NCBI GenBank assembly: GCA_016742075.1
Contig: JACVCL010000017.1
Location: forward strand, 1-32,576
DNA from: Phycisphaerales bacterium
GTDB taxonomy: Bacteria; Planctomycetota; Phycisphaerae; Phycisphaerales; UBA1924
DNA length: 32,576 bases
Reading direction: 5' to 3'
Below are positions 15,994-27,700 of this stretch, in pieces. Numbering within the stretch: position 1 is the stretch's first letter; the number at the start of each line of letters is the position of its first letter. A program made the translations under genes and the position numbers. The notes below the pieces were generated by a model. That model saw nothing but the letters and a program-made list of their open reading frames with translations, did no database searches and was not told the DNA's origin.

Positions 15994-17760
15994 TCAGTGG
16001 TGGTCGCCGTGGACGCGCCGGACCTCGGCGGGGTCGGGCAGCGGGTAATCGCGCGGGTCGACGTGCGCCGGGACGACCGTGTCGTAGTCGTACGGACCGT
16101 GCGTGACCACGGGCTCGCGGTGGAAGTTGTGCTCGACCGGCGGGCTCTCGGTCTCCCACTCCAGCGACAGACCGCCCCACGGGTTCTTCGGGGCCTTCGC
16201 GCCGGCCACCAGCGACTGCGCGAACACCGCGGCATGGATCAGGAACCCGACCAGCAGCAGCAGCGCCCCGGCGGTGGAGATCTGGTGCAACAACTGGAAG
16301 TGCTCGTCGTACGTGGCGTAGCGCCGCGGCATGCCCTGCGTGCCGAGGAAGAACTGCACGAAGAAGGTGATGTTGAAGGCGATGAACACGATCACCGAGG
16401 CCACGCGGGCCCAGAACTCGTTGTACATCCGGCCGGTGAACTTCGGCCACCAGTGGTGGAGGCCGCCCATGAAGGCCAGCACGGTGCCGCCCATCATCAC
16501 GTAGTGGAAGTGGGCCACGACGAAGTAGGTGTCATGCAGGTGGATGTCGGTCGCGAGCGTCGCCAGCGGCGGACCCGTGAGCCCGCCAATGGTGAAGCAG
16601 AAGATGAAGAACGCCGCGTACAGCATCGGCGTGTTCCAGGAGATCGACGCCTTGTAGAACGTGGCCAGCCAGTTGAACACCTTGATGGCGGTCGGGATCG
16701 CCACCAGGAAGGTGAGGCCAGAGAAGACGATGTTGGCCGCCGCGGTCTCCGAGAGGAACATGTGGTGGCCCCACACCAGGAAGCTGATCGCGGCGATCGC
16801 GATCGAGCTGAACGCGATCGCCTTGTACCCGAACAGCCGCTTGCGGCAGTGCACGGCGATGAGCTCGCTGGCGATGCCGAACCCGGGCAGGATCATGATG
16901 TACACCGCCGGGTGGCTGTAGAACCAGAAGAAGTGCTGGAACAGCACGGCGTCGCCGCCGAGGGCCGGGTCGAAGATGCCGATCTTGAACAGCCGCTCGA
17001 AGACCAGCATCAGCAGCGTGATTCCCAGCACCGGCGTCGCCAGCACCTGGATGATGGCCGTGGCGTACACGGCCCAGACGAACAGCGGCATGTCGAACCA
17101 GCCCATGCCCGGGGCCCGCAGCTTGTGCACCGTGACGATGAAGTTCATCCCGGTGAAGATCGAGCTGAAGCCCAGGATGAACGCCGCGAGCACCATCGCC
17201 GTGGTGGCCCCCCACTCGGTGGTGGTGGAGTAGGGCGTGTAGAAGGTCCACCCGGTCTCCACGCCGCCGGCGAGGATCGAGTAGATCGCGAACAGCCCGC
17301 CGAACACGTACACGTACCACGAGAACAGGTTCAGCCGAGGGAACGCGACGTCCTTAGCCCCGAGCATGATCGGCAGGAAGATGTTCCCCAGCGCCGCCGG
17401 GATCGACGGGATGATGAACAGGAACACCATGATGGCGCCGTGGAGCGTGAAGGCGCGGTTGTACCAGACGTTCGGCGGGACCTCTTTCCCGTTTTCCTTG
17501 ATGCCGGGATCGAGGAACACGCCTCGGGTGACCGGGGTGACGGTGCCGTCGTTGGCCCGCTCGAGAACGGTCTGGGTGGGAGCCCAGAGCTCGAGCCGCA
17601 CCGCCATCGCGGCGACGCCGCCCAGGAAGAATGCCAGCAGGATCGCCGAGAGGTACATGACGCCGATCTTCTTGTGATCGACGGTGTACACCCACGACCA
17701 GATGGTCTTCCAGAGGGTGTCCTTCGGGGCGAGGTAGCTCACATCGTGGTGGCCGGACAT
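15994..17760 (-). CDS. ctaD: Cytochrome c oxidase subunit I, A2-type
   Basis: This catalytic subunit of 588 residues reduces O2 to water at heme a3/CuB while pumping protons. Visible ligands are His107 (heme a, FTLHGAIM), His283 and Tyr287 in YSHPAVY, His332/His333 (CuB, GHHMF), and His417/His419 (hemes a3 and a, VVAHFHYVM). The A1 glutamate motif GHPEV is replaced by YSHPAV, which defines the A2 class, where a Tyr-Ser pair is thought to take over the role of Glu in the D channel. Lys360 in [11 protein letters not shown] fits the K channel. There are 12 core spans plus about two more at the C-terminus, which ends in histidines (HGDHH). GGAG lies about 10 bases before the ATG. Confidence 0.97.
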   Translation of the reverse strand: MSGHHDVSYLAPKDTLWKTIWSWVYTVDHKKIGVMYLSAILLAFFLGGVAAMAVRLELWAPTQTVLERANDGTVTPVTRGVFLDPGIKENGKEVPPNVWYNRAFTLHGAIMVFLFIIPSIPAALGNIFLPIMLGAKDVAFPRLNLFSWYVYVFGGLFAIYSILAGGVETGWTFYTPYSTTTEWGATTAMVLAAFILGFSSIFTGMNFIVTVHKLRAPGMGWFDMPLFVWAVYATAIIQVLATPVLGITLLMLVFERLFKIGIFDPALGGDAVLFQHFFWFYSHPAVYIMILPGFGIASELIAVHCRKRLFGYKAIAFSSIAIAAISFLVWGHHMFLSETAAANIVFSGLTFLVAIPTAIKVFNWLATFYKASISWNTPMLYAAFFIFCFTIGGLTGPPLATLATDIHLHDTYFVVAHFHYVMMGGTVLAFMGGLHHWWPKFTGRMYNEFWARVASVIVFIAFNITFFVQFFLGTQGMPRRYATYDEHFQLLHQISTAGALLLLVGFLIHAAVFAQSLVAGAKAPKNPWGGLSLEWETESPPVEHNFHREPVVTHGPYDYDTVVPAHVDPRDYPLPDPAEVRRVHGDHH

Positions 17761-17786
17761 GGGTTCGGTCTCCGAGTCGTTCGGTC

Positions 17787-17809
17787 GGGGGGGCGGGGGG
17801 GCCGGGGGG
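17787..17809. repeat. Poly-G tracts in the ctaC-ctaD spacer
   Basis: Runs of seven, seven and six G bases, separated by C and CC, lie on the plus strand (template for the operon) in the 69-base gap before ctaD. The transcript is correspondingly C-rich upstream of the ribosome site. It resembles the tandem repeat on the other side of ctaD in composition but has no 8-bp period. Confidence 0.7.
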
Positions 17810-17829
17810 ACTGGCCTGAGCGGTTCGGG

Positions 17830-19047
17830 TCAGCGGGGCTTCATCAGGTCTTCGGGCTTTTTGCCCTGCTTGGCGGCCGCGTCGGTGAAGGTCTTCTCGG
17901 TCTTCGCCTTGTTCAGGGCCTCCGACCGGCCCGCGTCGCTCAGATACTGGATGTACGTGATGATCGCGATCATCTCGCGGGGCTTGAGGTTCGGGTAAGC
18001 GGGCATCTGATTGGGGTAGCCCTCGACCACGTTCAGCCCGGGGGTCAGCACCGAGTCGCGGATGTAGTTCTCATCGACCACCCGCGAGGCGGCGGCCTTG
18101 TCGCTGCTCTTGCCGAGGTCGAACTTGTGCGTCTGGCCCCAGATGTTCTTCCACGACGGGCCGGTGCCCTTCGAGCCGTCGACGCTGTGGCAGGTGGCGC
18201 AGCCCTGGATCTTGTGCAGCGACTCGCCGAGCGAGACAAGGTCGATGCCGCTGGTGTCCTGCTGCGTCTCCAGCCACTTGGCGTAATCGGCCTGCGAAAG
18301 CACGGCGATCTTGGCGCCCATCTGCGAGTGGAAGTCGCCGCAGTACTCGGCGCACCAGAGAAAGTACCCCGTGCCGTCGATGGCCTTGACGGTTTTCCCG
18401 TCGTCGTCGAGTGTGTGCGTCGGGGCCTTGGCCTCGAACCACAGGGTGGTGTAGCGGTTGGGCAGGCAGTCGCGCTTGATCCGGAAGTCGGGGATGTAGA
18501 ACGAGTGGATGACGTCCGTGGAGGTGAGCACCAGCTTGATCGGCTTGCCCGCCGGGAAGGCGTACACCGGCCGGTCCATGTTCGTCAGCTTGGTCCGCTC
18601 CCGCGGCGTGACGCCGTTGGGGTACGTCACCTCCCAGTCCCACTTCTTCGCCGTCACGTACACGGTCTCGGCGTCGACCGGCGGCACGAACTTGTGGATG
18701 TACACCTGGAAGCCCCAGATGAACATCACCAGCATGAGCAGCGTGGGCACCACGCTCCAGGCGATCTCCAGCGGCGTGTTGTGGCTCGGGCTCGGCTGAG
18801 CCGGAACCCCCGCGCGGCGACGGTACTTGATCCCCCAGTACACCATCAGGACCATCATCGGCACAAAGAACGCCGCCGAGACCCAGAAGATGAAGTCGTA
18901 CACCTGATCCGAGCTCCGCGCGAACGTGGAACCGGAGTGACGGAACCACAGCCTGGTCCACCATCCCTCCGGCTCGGCCGTCTGGGCGAGCGCGTACAGG
19001 CCTTGGGCGGCTACGTTGTCCAGGATGCTCAACCAACCACTCGTCAT
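17830..19047 (-). CDS. ctaC: Cytochrome c oxidase subunit II with fused cytochrome c (caa3 type)
   Basis: Subunit II takes electrons from the respiratory chain and hands them to heme a. The 405-residue protein has two membrane spans (about 50-70 and 97-117), then a periplasmic cupredoxin domain with the full CuA site: His181 in VIHSFYIPDF, and Cys232, Glu234, Cys236, His240 and Met243 in CAEYCGDFHSQM. A C-terminal cytochrome c domain follows, with CATCH (Cys283, Cys286, His287) and Met348 in NQMPAYPNL as likely axial ligand. The fusion means a soluble cytochrome c is not strictly needed, which fits direct coupling to Alternative Complex III. A TAGGGT hexamer ends six bases before the ATG; it could be a -10 box, or its AGGG a weak ribosome site. 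Confidence 0.97.
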   Translation of the reverse strand: MTSGWLSILDNVAAQGLYALAQTAEPEGWWTRLWFRHSGSTFARSSDQVYDFIFWVSAAFFVPMMVLMVYWGIKYRRRAGVPAQPSPSHNTPLEIAWSVVPTLLMLVMFIWGFQVYIHKFVPPVDAETVYVTAKKWDWEVTYPNGVTPRERTKLTNMDRPVYAFPAGKPIKLVLTSTDVIHSFYIPDFRIKRDCLPNRYTTLWFEAKAPTHTLDDDGKTVKAIDGTGYFLWCAEYCGDFHSQMGAKIAVLSQADYAKWLETQQDTSGIDLVSLGESLHKIQGCATCHSVDGSKGTGPSWKNIWGQTHKFDLGKSSDKAAASRVVDENYIRDSVLTPGLNVVEGYPNQMPAYPNLKPREMIAIITYIQYLSDAGRSEALNKAKTEKTFTDAAAKQGKKPEDLMKPR

Positions 19048-19098
19048 ACGTGGACCCTAACCCGGGGAAGCGTGATCCGATCGAAAAGAGCGGCCATC

Positions 19099-20007
19099 CT
19101 AGGAGGAAATCGCCGCCGGCGGGCTCGCCGATGCCGTTTTTGCCCCCGATTTCGCGGCCCGCGCCGCCCTGTGCCGTGCGGCGTTTGTCAGGACCAGCAC
19201 GCCGATCGTCCCGAACAGAACGACGATGGTCCCGATCGCCGTGACCCGGAGCACGAGGAACGCGCTGGCGGTGTACCGCCCCGTCATCGGGTCGTACTTG
19301 AAGCACGAGAACACGATCCGCTCGAACACCGACGCCGTTTTGCCCTCGGCGGCCTCGTTCAGGGCCAGCGTGACCTGCTGGGCCGGGAACTTCAGCTGCT
19401 CGAGGTAATTGTGCACCTTGCCGTCGGGGGTCAGGAAAATCAGAGCCGAGACGTGGGAGAACTCGCCCGATTCCGGGATGTACTTGTAGTGAAACCCGAC
19501 CGCCCGCGCCAGCGCCCGCGCATTCTCCGCGTCGCTCACCCAGAACGACCACGCATCCTCCGGCACGTTCTCGGCCTTGTACCCCGCGAGGTACGCCGCC
19601 TTCTTCTCGGCCGCGGCCGAGATCGGCTCGGTGTGGTCGAAGCTCACCACCAACACCCGGAACTGGTCCCCCACGGTCCACGACATCTCGTTCAGGCAGT
19701 CCTGCAGGTTCTTCAGGATCAGCGGGCACAGCAGGGGGCAACGGAAGTACGCCATCACCAGCACGACCGGACGGCGTCCGTCGAACGCATCACCGATCCG
19801 CACCGCCCGGCCCGACGAGTCCGTGAACCGAAGATCCGGAGGCACCGCGGCGCCCCGCCGCTGAACGATGCCGACGTCCTTCATCTCCTCGGGCAGCTCG
19901 CTCTTGAAAAACGATTGCCCGCCGGCCACGCCCGGCCGAGCAACCATCAGCACCGCAGCGGCCGCGGCGATCAGCAGGGTGAACAGGCGTCGCCCCCGCA
20001 GATCCAT
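19099..20007 (-). CDS. SCO1/SenC-type copper chaperone for CuA assembly
   Basis: SCO proteins deliver or reduce copper for the CuA site of oxidase subunit II. The 302-residue product has a signal peptide (MDLRGRRLFTLLIAAAAAVL), a thioredoxin-like domain with the copper ligands Cys90 and Cys94 in RCPLLCP, and His185 in FSHVSALIFLTPDG. A second membrane span near residues 248-274 tethers the C-terminus, an arrangement less common than the N-terminal anchor of mitochondrial SCO1. The start at 20007 was chosen because it gives the signal peptide; the longer frame to 20217 would overlap the preceding gene fully. Only four bases separate it from the His-rich gene, and ctaC, its likely client, comes next. 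Confidence 0.93.
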   Translation of the reverse strand: MDLRGRRLFTLLIAAAAAVLMVARPGVAGGQSFFKSELPEEMKDVGIVQRRGAAVPPDLRFTDSSGRAVRIGDAFDGRRPVVLVMAYFRCPLLCPLILKNLQDCLNEMSWTVGDQFRVLVVSFDHTEPISAAAEKKAAYLAGYKAENVPEDAWSFWVSDAENARALARAVGFHYKYIPESGEFSHVSALIFLTPDGKVHNYLEQLKFPAQQVTLALNEAAEGKTASVFERIVFSCFKYDPMTGRYTASAFLVLRVTAIGTIVVLFGTIGVLVLTNAARHRAARAAKSGAKTASASPPAAISS

Positions 20008-20011
20008 CGCG

Positions 20012-20440
20012 TCAACGCCCTCCGCCCTTCGACGCGTCGGCGTAGTACCCCAGCACCTTCTGCCGCGCGAGCTCGACGGGAATCCGGATCGTCCCGGCCT
20101 TGGGGTCCACCCACTCGGGCCGTCCGTGCAGCGACTTCTCCCACCCGGCGAACGACTCGGCCTTCTCGCGGAACAGCATCTTCTCGCCGCGGACTTGCTC
20201 CTGCTCGTACCGCTCATCCAGCAGCGTGCGGTTCAGATACTGAACGAGCACACCGGCCGTCGCCGCCACAAAGAGCACCGTGACGAGCAGGAACAACGAG
20301 ATGCCCAGCGGGCTGAGCTTCCCGTGAGTCTCCTGGTGATGGGGCTCATTGGGGTCGTGCCGGAACCACTCGTCGTGCTCGTGCAGATCGTGCTCGAGGT
20401 CAGCGGTGGTGTGATGATGATGGTCGTGCTGGTGGGCCAT
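20012..20440 (-). CDS. His-rich single-span membrane protein between actF and SCO
   Basis: This small protein of 142 residues has no recognised domain. Thirteen histidines occur in the first 39 residues (MAHQHDHHHHTTADLEHDLH...), followed by one membrane span (about 44-69, GISLFLLVTVLFVAATAGVL) and an outer domain of about 70 residues with RPEWVDPKAGTIRIPVELA. That last part resembles the short C-terminal domain of small proteins seen in Alternative Complex III loci, but I cannot name a family. Its position, coupled to SCO by four bases, suggests a role in copper handling or as an accessory subunit. A GTG at 20476 could extend it by 12 residues; neither start has a clear ribosome site. Confidence 0.75.
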   Translation of the reverse strand: MAHQHDHHHHTTADLEHDLHEHDEWFRHDPNEPHHQETHGKLSPLGISLFLLVTVLFVAATAGVLVQYLNRTLLDERYEQEQVRGEKMLFREKAESFAGWEKSLHGRPEWVDPKAGTIRIPVELARQKVLGYYADASKGGGR

Positions 20441-20485
20441 GGTTTCGGGGCTCGCAAGGGCTTTCGCTGCGTGCACGCTGATGGA

Positions 20486-21751
20486 TCAGATCGTATTCGT
20501 GTGCCCGAGCGCCTCGCCGAGCCGCGGGTCTTTCAGCGGCACCAGCGGCCCCGAAGCCACCTGGCGGACGAGCGCACCCGCCAGCACCAGGATCGGCCCC
20601 ACCACGCCCACGGCGTCGAGCCAGTGCAGCCCCGATCCCTTCACCTCGGGGCGGATGAACCAGAAGTAGTCCAGCGCGTGCATGGCCAGCAGCCACACGC
20701 ACATCAGGCCCACCACGCCGCGCTTCCGCCGCCAGGGCCGCGGCAGCAGCAGGATGAACGGCACGATGAAGTGCCCGATCGGAACCCCCCACGCCAGGTA
20801 GTTCCACACGCCCTCGCGCCGGACGATGAAGAACAGCGTCTCCTCCGGGATCATCGCGTACCAGATTAGGAAGTACTGCGAGAAGCTGATGTACGCCCAG
20901 AACACGGTGAAACCGAAGAGCAGCTTCGACATGTCGTGCAGGTGCTCGTCGGTGAAGCACACGTGCAGACGCCCGAAGCTCCGCAGCAGCACCAGCACCA
21001 GCAGCGTCGTCGCCAGGCACCCCACCATGTTCCCGGCGAAGTACCACACGCCGAACATCGTGCTGAACCAGTGGAAGTCCAGCGTCATCACCCAGTCGAA
21101 CGCCGCGAACGCCGTGGTGAACGCGAACAGCGGCAGGCCGACGGCCGAGAGCTTGCGGGCCCGGGCCGTGTGCCACCGGTCGCCGTCGGCATCCTGCCGG
21201 GTGGAATAGTTCCAGAGCGCCGAAGAGAGCCCCATCCAGATGGCGAAGTACAGGAGCGCGCAGCCGTAGAACCGCCAGAGCGTGAGGTACGGCCACTTCG
21301 CGGCGTAGAGCGGGTCGCCGTCGATATACGCCGGGTTCATCCAGTTCCACAAGTACGGCGCCTTCTCGCCCGCCGGAAAAACCCGGACGAAGACCGCCTG
21401 CAGCACGAACGACCCGATGATCGCCGCGATGCCCACCGGCATCAGCCGCATCACGTTCTCGAACTGGCGCCGAAGCGTGGCCGACCACCCGGCGTTCACC
21501 TGGTGCAGAATCATCACGACCCCCATCGCGCCCAGGGGGATGCCCATCACGTACATCGCGGCCGTGTGGTAGGCGTGCAGCGCGATCGACGCCGTCTTGG
21601 CGTCGCCCGTGATCCCCCCGAGCACCGTGACGGCGACCAGGCCCAGGCCCACGGCCCCGAGCCCCATCCAGAGCGACCGCCCGGCGTTGTCCGACAAGTA
21701 GACATTGTCGGGCGCGAGGGCCAGATCGGCGTGTGCGTGGCTGTGACTCAT
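20486..21751 (-). CDS. actF: Alternative Complex III subunit ActF (NrfD/PsrC-like quinone subunit)
   Basis: ActF is one of two related polytopic subunits of Alternative Complex III, the quinol:cytochrome c oxidoreductase that replaces bc1. The 421-residue protein has about ten spans, among them GLGLVAVTVLGGI, YVMGIPLGAMGVVMILHQV and LFAFTTAFAAFDWVMTLDFH. The segments LDFHWFSTMFGVWYFAGN and DMSKLLFGFTVFWAYISFSQ are typical of this subunit. GGGAG lies 8 bases before the ATG at 21751, which I prefer over the open frame to 21946 because the latter overlaps actE. The N-terminus is MSHSHAHAD, one of the His-rich tails of the block. Confidence 0.95.
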   Translation of the reverse strand: MSHSHAHADLALAPDNVYLSDNAGRSLWMGLGAVGLGLVAVTVLGGITGDAKTASIALHAYHTAAMYVMGIPLGAMGVVMILHQVNAGWSATLRRQFENVMRLMPVGIAAIIGSFVLQAVFVRVFPAGEKAPYLWNWMNPAYIDGDPLYAAKWPYLTLWRFYGCALLYFAIWMGLSSALWNYSTRQDADGDRWHTARARKLSAVGLPLFAFTTAFAAFDWVMTLDFHWFSTMFGVWYFAGNMVGCLATTLLVLVLLRSFGRLHVCFTDEHLHDMSKLLFGFTVFWAYISFSQYFLIWYAMIPEETLFFIVRREGVWNYLAWGVPIGHFIVPFILLLPRPWRRKRGVVGLMCVWLLAMHALDYFWFIRPEVKGSGLHWLDAVGVVGPILVLAGALVRQVASGPLVPLKDPRLGEALGHTNTI

Positions 21752-21764
21752 CGCGTGATCTCCC

Positions 21765-22640
21765 TCAGTTGGTCCCCGCCCCGGTCGGCCCCGTGGCGCC
21801 CGTCGCGGCGGGCGCCGGCAAGCCGCGGTCGCGCCGACGCTCAAGATCGATCCGGTCGGCCTCGCCCGGCACGTCGGCCGGGGTTGCGCCCTGCGAGGCC
21901 TGCAGCACGCGAAGGTGGGCCACGATCGCCCACGTCTCGAACTCATCGACCTTCTGCGCGTACGAGGGCATCTTCAGGGGGTACTTCCCGCCGGGGTTCG
22001 CCACGCCGTTGCGGATGACGTGGAAGAGGTACCCGTCGTCGCCCTTCTCGCCGCCGTGACGGTACTGGTCCTGGTGGAAGCTCGGCAGGCCGTAGGCCCA
22101 TCGCACACCCACGAGCCCCTTGCCCGCCCCGTCGCCACCGTGGCACGGCAGGCAGTAGATGTCGTACTTCTTCTGCCCCAGCGCCAGAAGCTCGGCGGTC
22201 ACCGGCACCGGGATGTTCTTCACGTACTTCACACGCGGAACGCCCGCGTCATCGCGGAGCGGAAGCCCCTTGCCGTCGAGCATCGGCTCCTCGCCGCGGT
22301 ACACACGGTCGTCGTCACGCAGGTACTTGGCCCGGCGCGAGAAATCGCGACCCTCGAAGCCCGCCGTGAAACCCTTGGCCCCGAACGGCACGGTGCCCGC
22401 CACCGGCTCACGCATTGACCGGCCGAACCACCCGCCGGGCTTGCCGTCTTCGTCGGTGTCCTGGAACTCCTTGAAGAACGTCGACCGCGTCTGGGCTTTG
22501 AGCTTGGGCTGGTCGTCCAGATCGGGGAAGTACTGCCGGGGCGGGCTGTCCGACGTGTCGCCGCGGCACCCCGCCGCCGCGCACACCGCCGCCGCCGAGG
22601 CCGCCGCCGCCACCAGGTTCAACAGGGCGCGTCCGGTCAC
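21765..22640 (-). CDS. actE: Alternative Complex III subunit ActE (mono-heme cytochrome c lipoprotein)
   Basis: ActE is a periplasmic cytochrome c that passes electrons out of the complex. The 291-residue protein begins with a GTG that overlaps the actD stop (GTGA), with AGGAGG seven bases before. The signal sequence ends in a lipobox-like AAAGC, so it is probably lipid-anchored. A cytochrome c domain lies in the middle: CLPCH near residue 166, GDGAGKG after it, and a likely Met ligand in KMPSYAQKV. The region before the heme (QYFPDLDDQPKLKAQ ... EPVAGTVPFG) is characteristic of ActE. The C-terminus is a Pro/Ala/Thr-rich tail. Confidence 0.93.
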   Translation of the reverse strand: MTGRALLNLVAAAASAAAVCAAAGCRGDTSDSPPRQYFPDLDDQPKLKAQTRSTFFKEFQDTDEDGKPGGWFGRSMREPVAGTVPFGAKGFTAGFEGRDFSRRAKYLRDDDRVYRGEEPMLDGKGLPLRDDAGVPRVKYVKNIPVPVTAELLALGQKKYDIYCLPCHGGDGAGKGLVGVRWAYGLPSFHQDQYRHGGEKGDDGYLFHVIRNGVANPGGKYPLKMPSYAQKVDEFETWAIVAHLRVLQASQGATPADVPGEADRIDLERRRDRGLPAPAATGATGPTGAGTN

Positions 22641-23194
22641 CGCTCCACCTCCTCGACGTTCAGGGCCCCGGCGCCGCGCAGCATCGCCTCGACGCCGGCG
22701 CGGTCAAACTTCGGGTCGGCCGACTCGATGACCACGAAAAACTTGTCATCGCTCGCCCGCGACAGGGCCGGCGTTTTGAGCACCGGGTGGTACCACATCG
22801 GCAGACCGTTGGTCAGGAACATCCCCAGGATCGCCGCGATGCCGCCGAAGAGAATCGACAGCTCGAACATGATCGGCATCGACTGCTCCCACGCCAGCAG
22901 CGGCTTCCCGCCGACGATGATCTTGTAGTCGATGCCGCCCATCCATCCCTGCATCAGGATCGCGCTGGTCAGGCCCAGGAAGGCCCCGAACCCCACGAAG
23001 AACGACACCCGGCTGGGCTTGAGGCCCATCGCCTTGTCGATCCCGTGAATCGGGAACGGTGCCAGCACGTCCCAGCGGGTGTACCCCGCGTCGCGGACCG
23101 CCTCGGCCGCGTGCGAGACCGCCGCCGGGTCGGAGAACTCCGCCGCCAGCCCCCACAGGGCCGCGGCGCCGGTCTGGTCAGGGGCGCTCGCCAT
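22637..23194 (-). CDS. actD: Alternative Complex III subunit ActD (DUF3341)
   Basis: ActD is a structural membrane subunit with two spans. The 185-residue protein shows the family segments YTRWDVLAPFPIHGIDKAMG and a hairpin of two spans (about 64-84 and 106-128) with MPIMFELSILFGGIAAILGM between them. The C-terminal FFVVIESADPKFD segment is also typical. Known ActD is a peripheral scaffold without cofactors. GGAGGG lies about ten bases before the ATG. Three bases separate it from the actC stop, and its stop overlaps the actE start. Confidence 0.94.
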   Translation of the reverse strand: MASAPDQTGAAALWGLAAEFSDPAAVSHAAEAVRDAGYTRWDVLAPFPIHGIDKAMGLKPSRVSFFVGFGAFLGLTSAILMQGWMGGIDYKIIVGGKPLLAWEQSMPIMFELSILFGGIAAILGMFLTNGLPMWYHPVLKTPALSRASDDKFFVVIESADPKFDRAGVEAMLRGAGALNVEEVER

Positions 23195-23197
23195 GGC

Positions 23198-24786
<1,589 letters not shown>

Positions 24787-24790
<4 letters not shown>

Positions 24791-27700
24791 GCCAGGCCTC
24801 CATTCGCAGCCGACAGGATCGGCAGGCTCATCACGTGACCCTCGCTCTTGCCGTGCTCACCGCCGCCGTGGCTCCCGCCCGGGGGGTGGTCGCCCCCGTG
24901 GTGGCCGAACGGCTCCTCCCACCGCTGCTTCCTCGACGCCGACACCAGGTCCGGGTGCGGGTTGCGCAGCCTCAGCAGGTGCGTCGTCCGCGGCCGGGTG
25001 TTCAGGTACGCCAGCATCCCGTAGCTGCGGCCGTCGCTGTGCCACTGGTGCACCAGCGAGCCGGCGCCGTCGTTGGCGTCGTAGTCGTAGATGTCACCGA
25101 AGGCGATCGCCTCGGCCGGGCACGCCTGCTGGCACGCCGTCTGCACGTAGCCGTCGGGAATGATCGACAGGTCCGCCAGCTTCGTCTCCACCCGCGCCGA
25201 GTTGATGCGCTGGATGCAGTACGTGCACTTCTCCATCACGCCGCGGCTGCGCACCGTCACGTGCGGGTTGCTCTGCAGCGTCAGAACGTCGGCCTTCTTC
25301 GCCCGAAGACGGGGCGGGATGAAGTTCTGGTTACTCGGCAGCGGAGCCTTGCCCGCCAGCGGCTCGCCCAGCTGGCCGTACCCGCCCTTGAACTGCTTGG
25401 TCGCGTAGTCGAACCAGTTGAATCTCCGCACCTTGTACGGGCAGTTGTTCGAGCAGTACCGCGTGCCGATGCAGCGGTTGTACGCCATGTTGTTCGTGCC
25501 CTCTTCGTCGTGAACCGTCGCGTTCACGGGGCACACCACCTCGCACGGGGCATTCTCGCAGTGCAGGCACGTCACCGGCTGCATGAGCATGTCCGGCGCC
25601 TCGTCGGAGAACGCATCGAACCCCTTGGCGTCCTCCTCCGTCGAGCTCGCGTAGTACCGGTCCACGCGGATCCAGTGCATCTCGCGGCCCTTGGCCACCT
25701 CCATCTTCCCGACGATCGGCACGTTGTTCTCGGCCTGGCACGCCACCATGCACGCGCCGCAGCCCGTGCACTTGGTCATGTCGATCGCCATCCCCCACTG
25801 CTGGATGCGCCGCGGCTTGGCCGGCTGCGGGCCGTTCGGGTTCACCCACACCTTGCCCAGAGGCCGACCGCGGGCGTCCCGCTTCACGTCCCCCCGCTCG
25901 TCGACCTGGACGTAGTACTTCTCCTGCCCGGGCATGAACGGGTTGACATTCGCCGGGGCGTGCCCCTCCAGGCCGAGCCGGCCCGCGAAGTTCAGCCCGC
26001 GGTCGCGGCCGTAGTTGTCCAGCTGGATGCTCTTGTCCTTCGAGATGTCCGCATCGCCGAACTTCTGCCACGCCGGGAGGTCGATCTCGCGAAGGAAGCC
26101 TCGCCCCTCCATCGTCCAGTGGTCCTGCACCGTCGCCAGCAGGTACGGGGGGTCATCCGCCGCCGTCACCGTCGCCCCCGACGCCGTCCGCAGCCCCGCC
26201 AGCGGCCGGATCGCGTACCCGTCGAAGCCCGCACCCTCGCCAACCCGCCCGACGACCTTCCGGCCGTAGCCCAGCTCGACGACGATCACGTCGTCGGCCA
26301 TCCCCGGCTGCACGAGAATCGGCGCGCGCACCTTGCGTCCGCCGAGCGAGATCTCCGCCACCTGCACGCGGTTGTAAAGCTGGCCCTTGATCTTCCGGCT
26401 CGTGTTCAGGCCCAGACGCTCGGCCGTGCGCCTGCTCACCTGCACCGGGTTGTCCCACGTCACCTTGGTGATCGGGTGGGGGAGTTCCTGCAGCCACCCG
26501 TTGTTGGCAAACCGCCCGTCGTGCACCTTCGGGCTGGGCCGGAACACCACCTCCACGCCCTCGGCCCTGGCCGCCACCATCTTCTCGACGGCCGCCTGCA
26601 CCGCGCCCGTGTTCAGCTTCGGCGCCTTGGCCGCCTCCGACATCGGCTTCACCAGCACGCCGTCGTGCAGCACCCGCCGCCACGCCTTCTCGAACGACGG
26701 CAGCGTCTGGTTGTCGACCGTCTTGTTCACGCCCGCGAACGCCGAGAACGCCTCGCGCACCAGCTCGAAGCCGTCGGGACGCGCATCGCCGAGAACCGCC
26801 GACAGCACCTCGAGATCGCTTTTGTCGCCCCACAGCGGCTTGATCATCGGCTGAACGACCGAGTACGAGTCCTCGCCGTCGGTCACGTCGCCCCATGTCT
26901 CCAGCGGCAGCGCGCGGGGCAGGAAGTGGGTCGCCACCGACGCGGTCTCGTTGGCCTGGCCCACAAAGATCACCTGAATGCCCTTGGCGTCGCGCAGCTT
27001 CGCCGACAGCTCCAGGTCGGCCGGCGCGTCGTACGCCGGATTGCCGCCCACGATCACCAGCGTCTTCACCTCACCCCGGCCCAGCGCCTCCGCCAGCGCT
27101 TTCACGTCGGCCGACGAAGACGCCGCGGCGTCCCCCCGCACCGGCACATACCGGACGGTGCCGCCCGGAGCGCTGTTCCCCAGCGCGATGTTCAGCGCCA
27201 TCACCAGCGCCCGGATCGGCGCCGGCAGCGAAGGCCCGGCCACGATCACGCTCTTCCCGGTGTTCTCCTGCGCCGACAGATCACCGACGATCGCCGCCAC
27301 CAGCCTGGCGTCGAGCCCGGCCGGCACACCGCCGGCCGCGGCCAGCGCCTTCTCGACGGCCGACTTCAACCCCGCGAGGTCCGGCCTCGCCAGAGATCGC
27401 GCCCCGAGCAGCGCCGACGCGATCGCCAGCACCGCCGCCGGCATCGCGCTCGGCTTGAGGAACGCCTTGTGGTCGGCCTGGCCGGCCGTGAGCGTCATCA
27501 CCGGGCCGATCGAGTACACGCGGCTCATCCGCGATTCCGCCGCCTTCCTCGGCGCCGCCCCGGCCATGTAACGCCCGCCCGAGAAGCCCCGGGTCTCCGC
27601 GATCGCCGCGGGGTCGCCCAGGAAGTCCGCGTCCAGGCTCAGCACCACCCGCGCCTTCTCGAAGCTGTACCGCTCGTCGAACGCCGAGCCGAACGCCAGC

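Noticed and set aside
15997-20283. Open frame of 1428 codons on the plus strand opposite ctaC, ctaD and SCO
   Set aside because: It is antisense to genes with intact catalytic motifs, has an Arg/His/Gly-rich composition without domains, and is the usual product of high-GC third-position bias.
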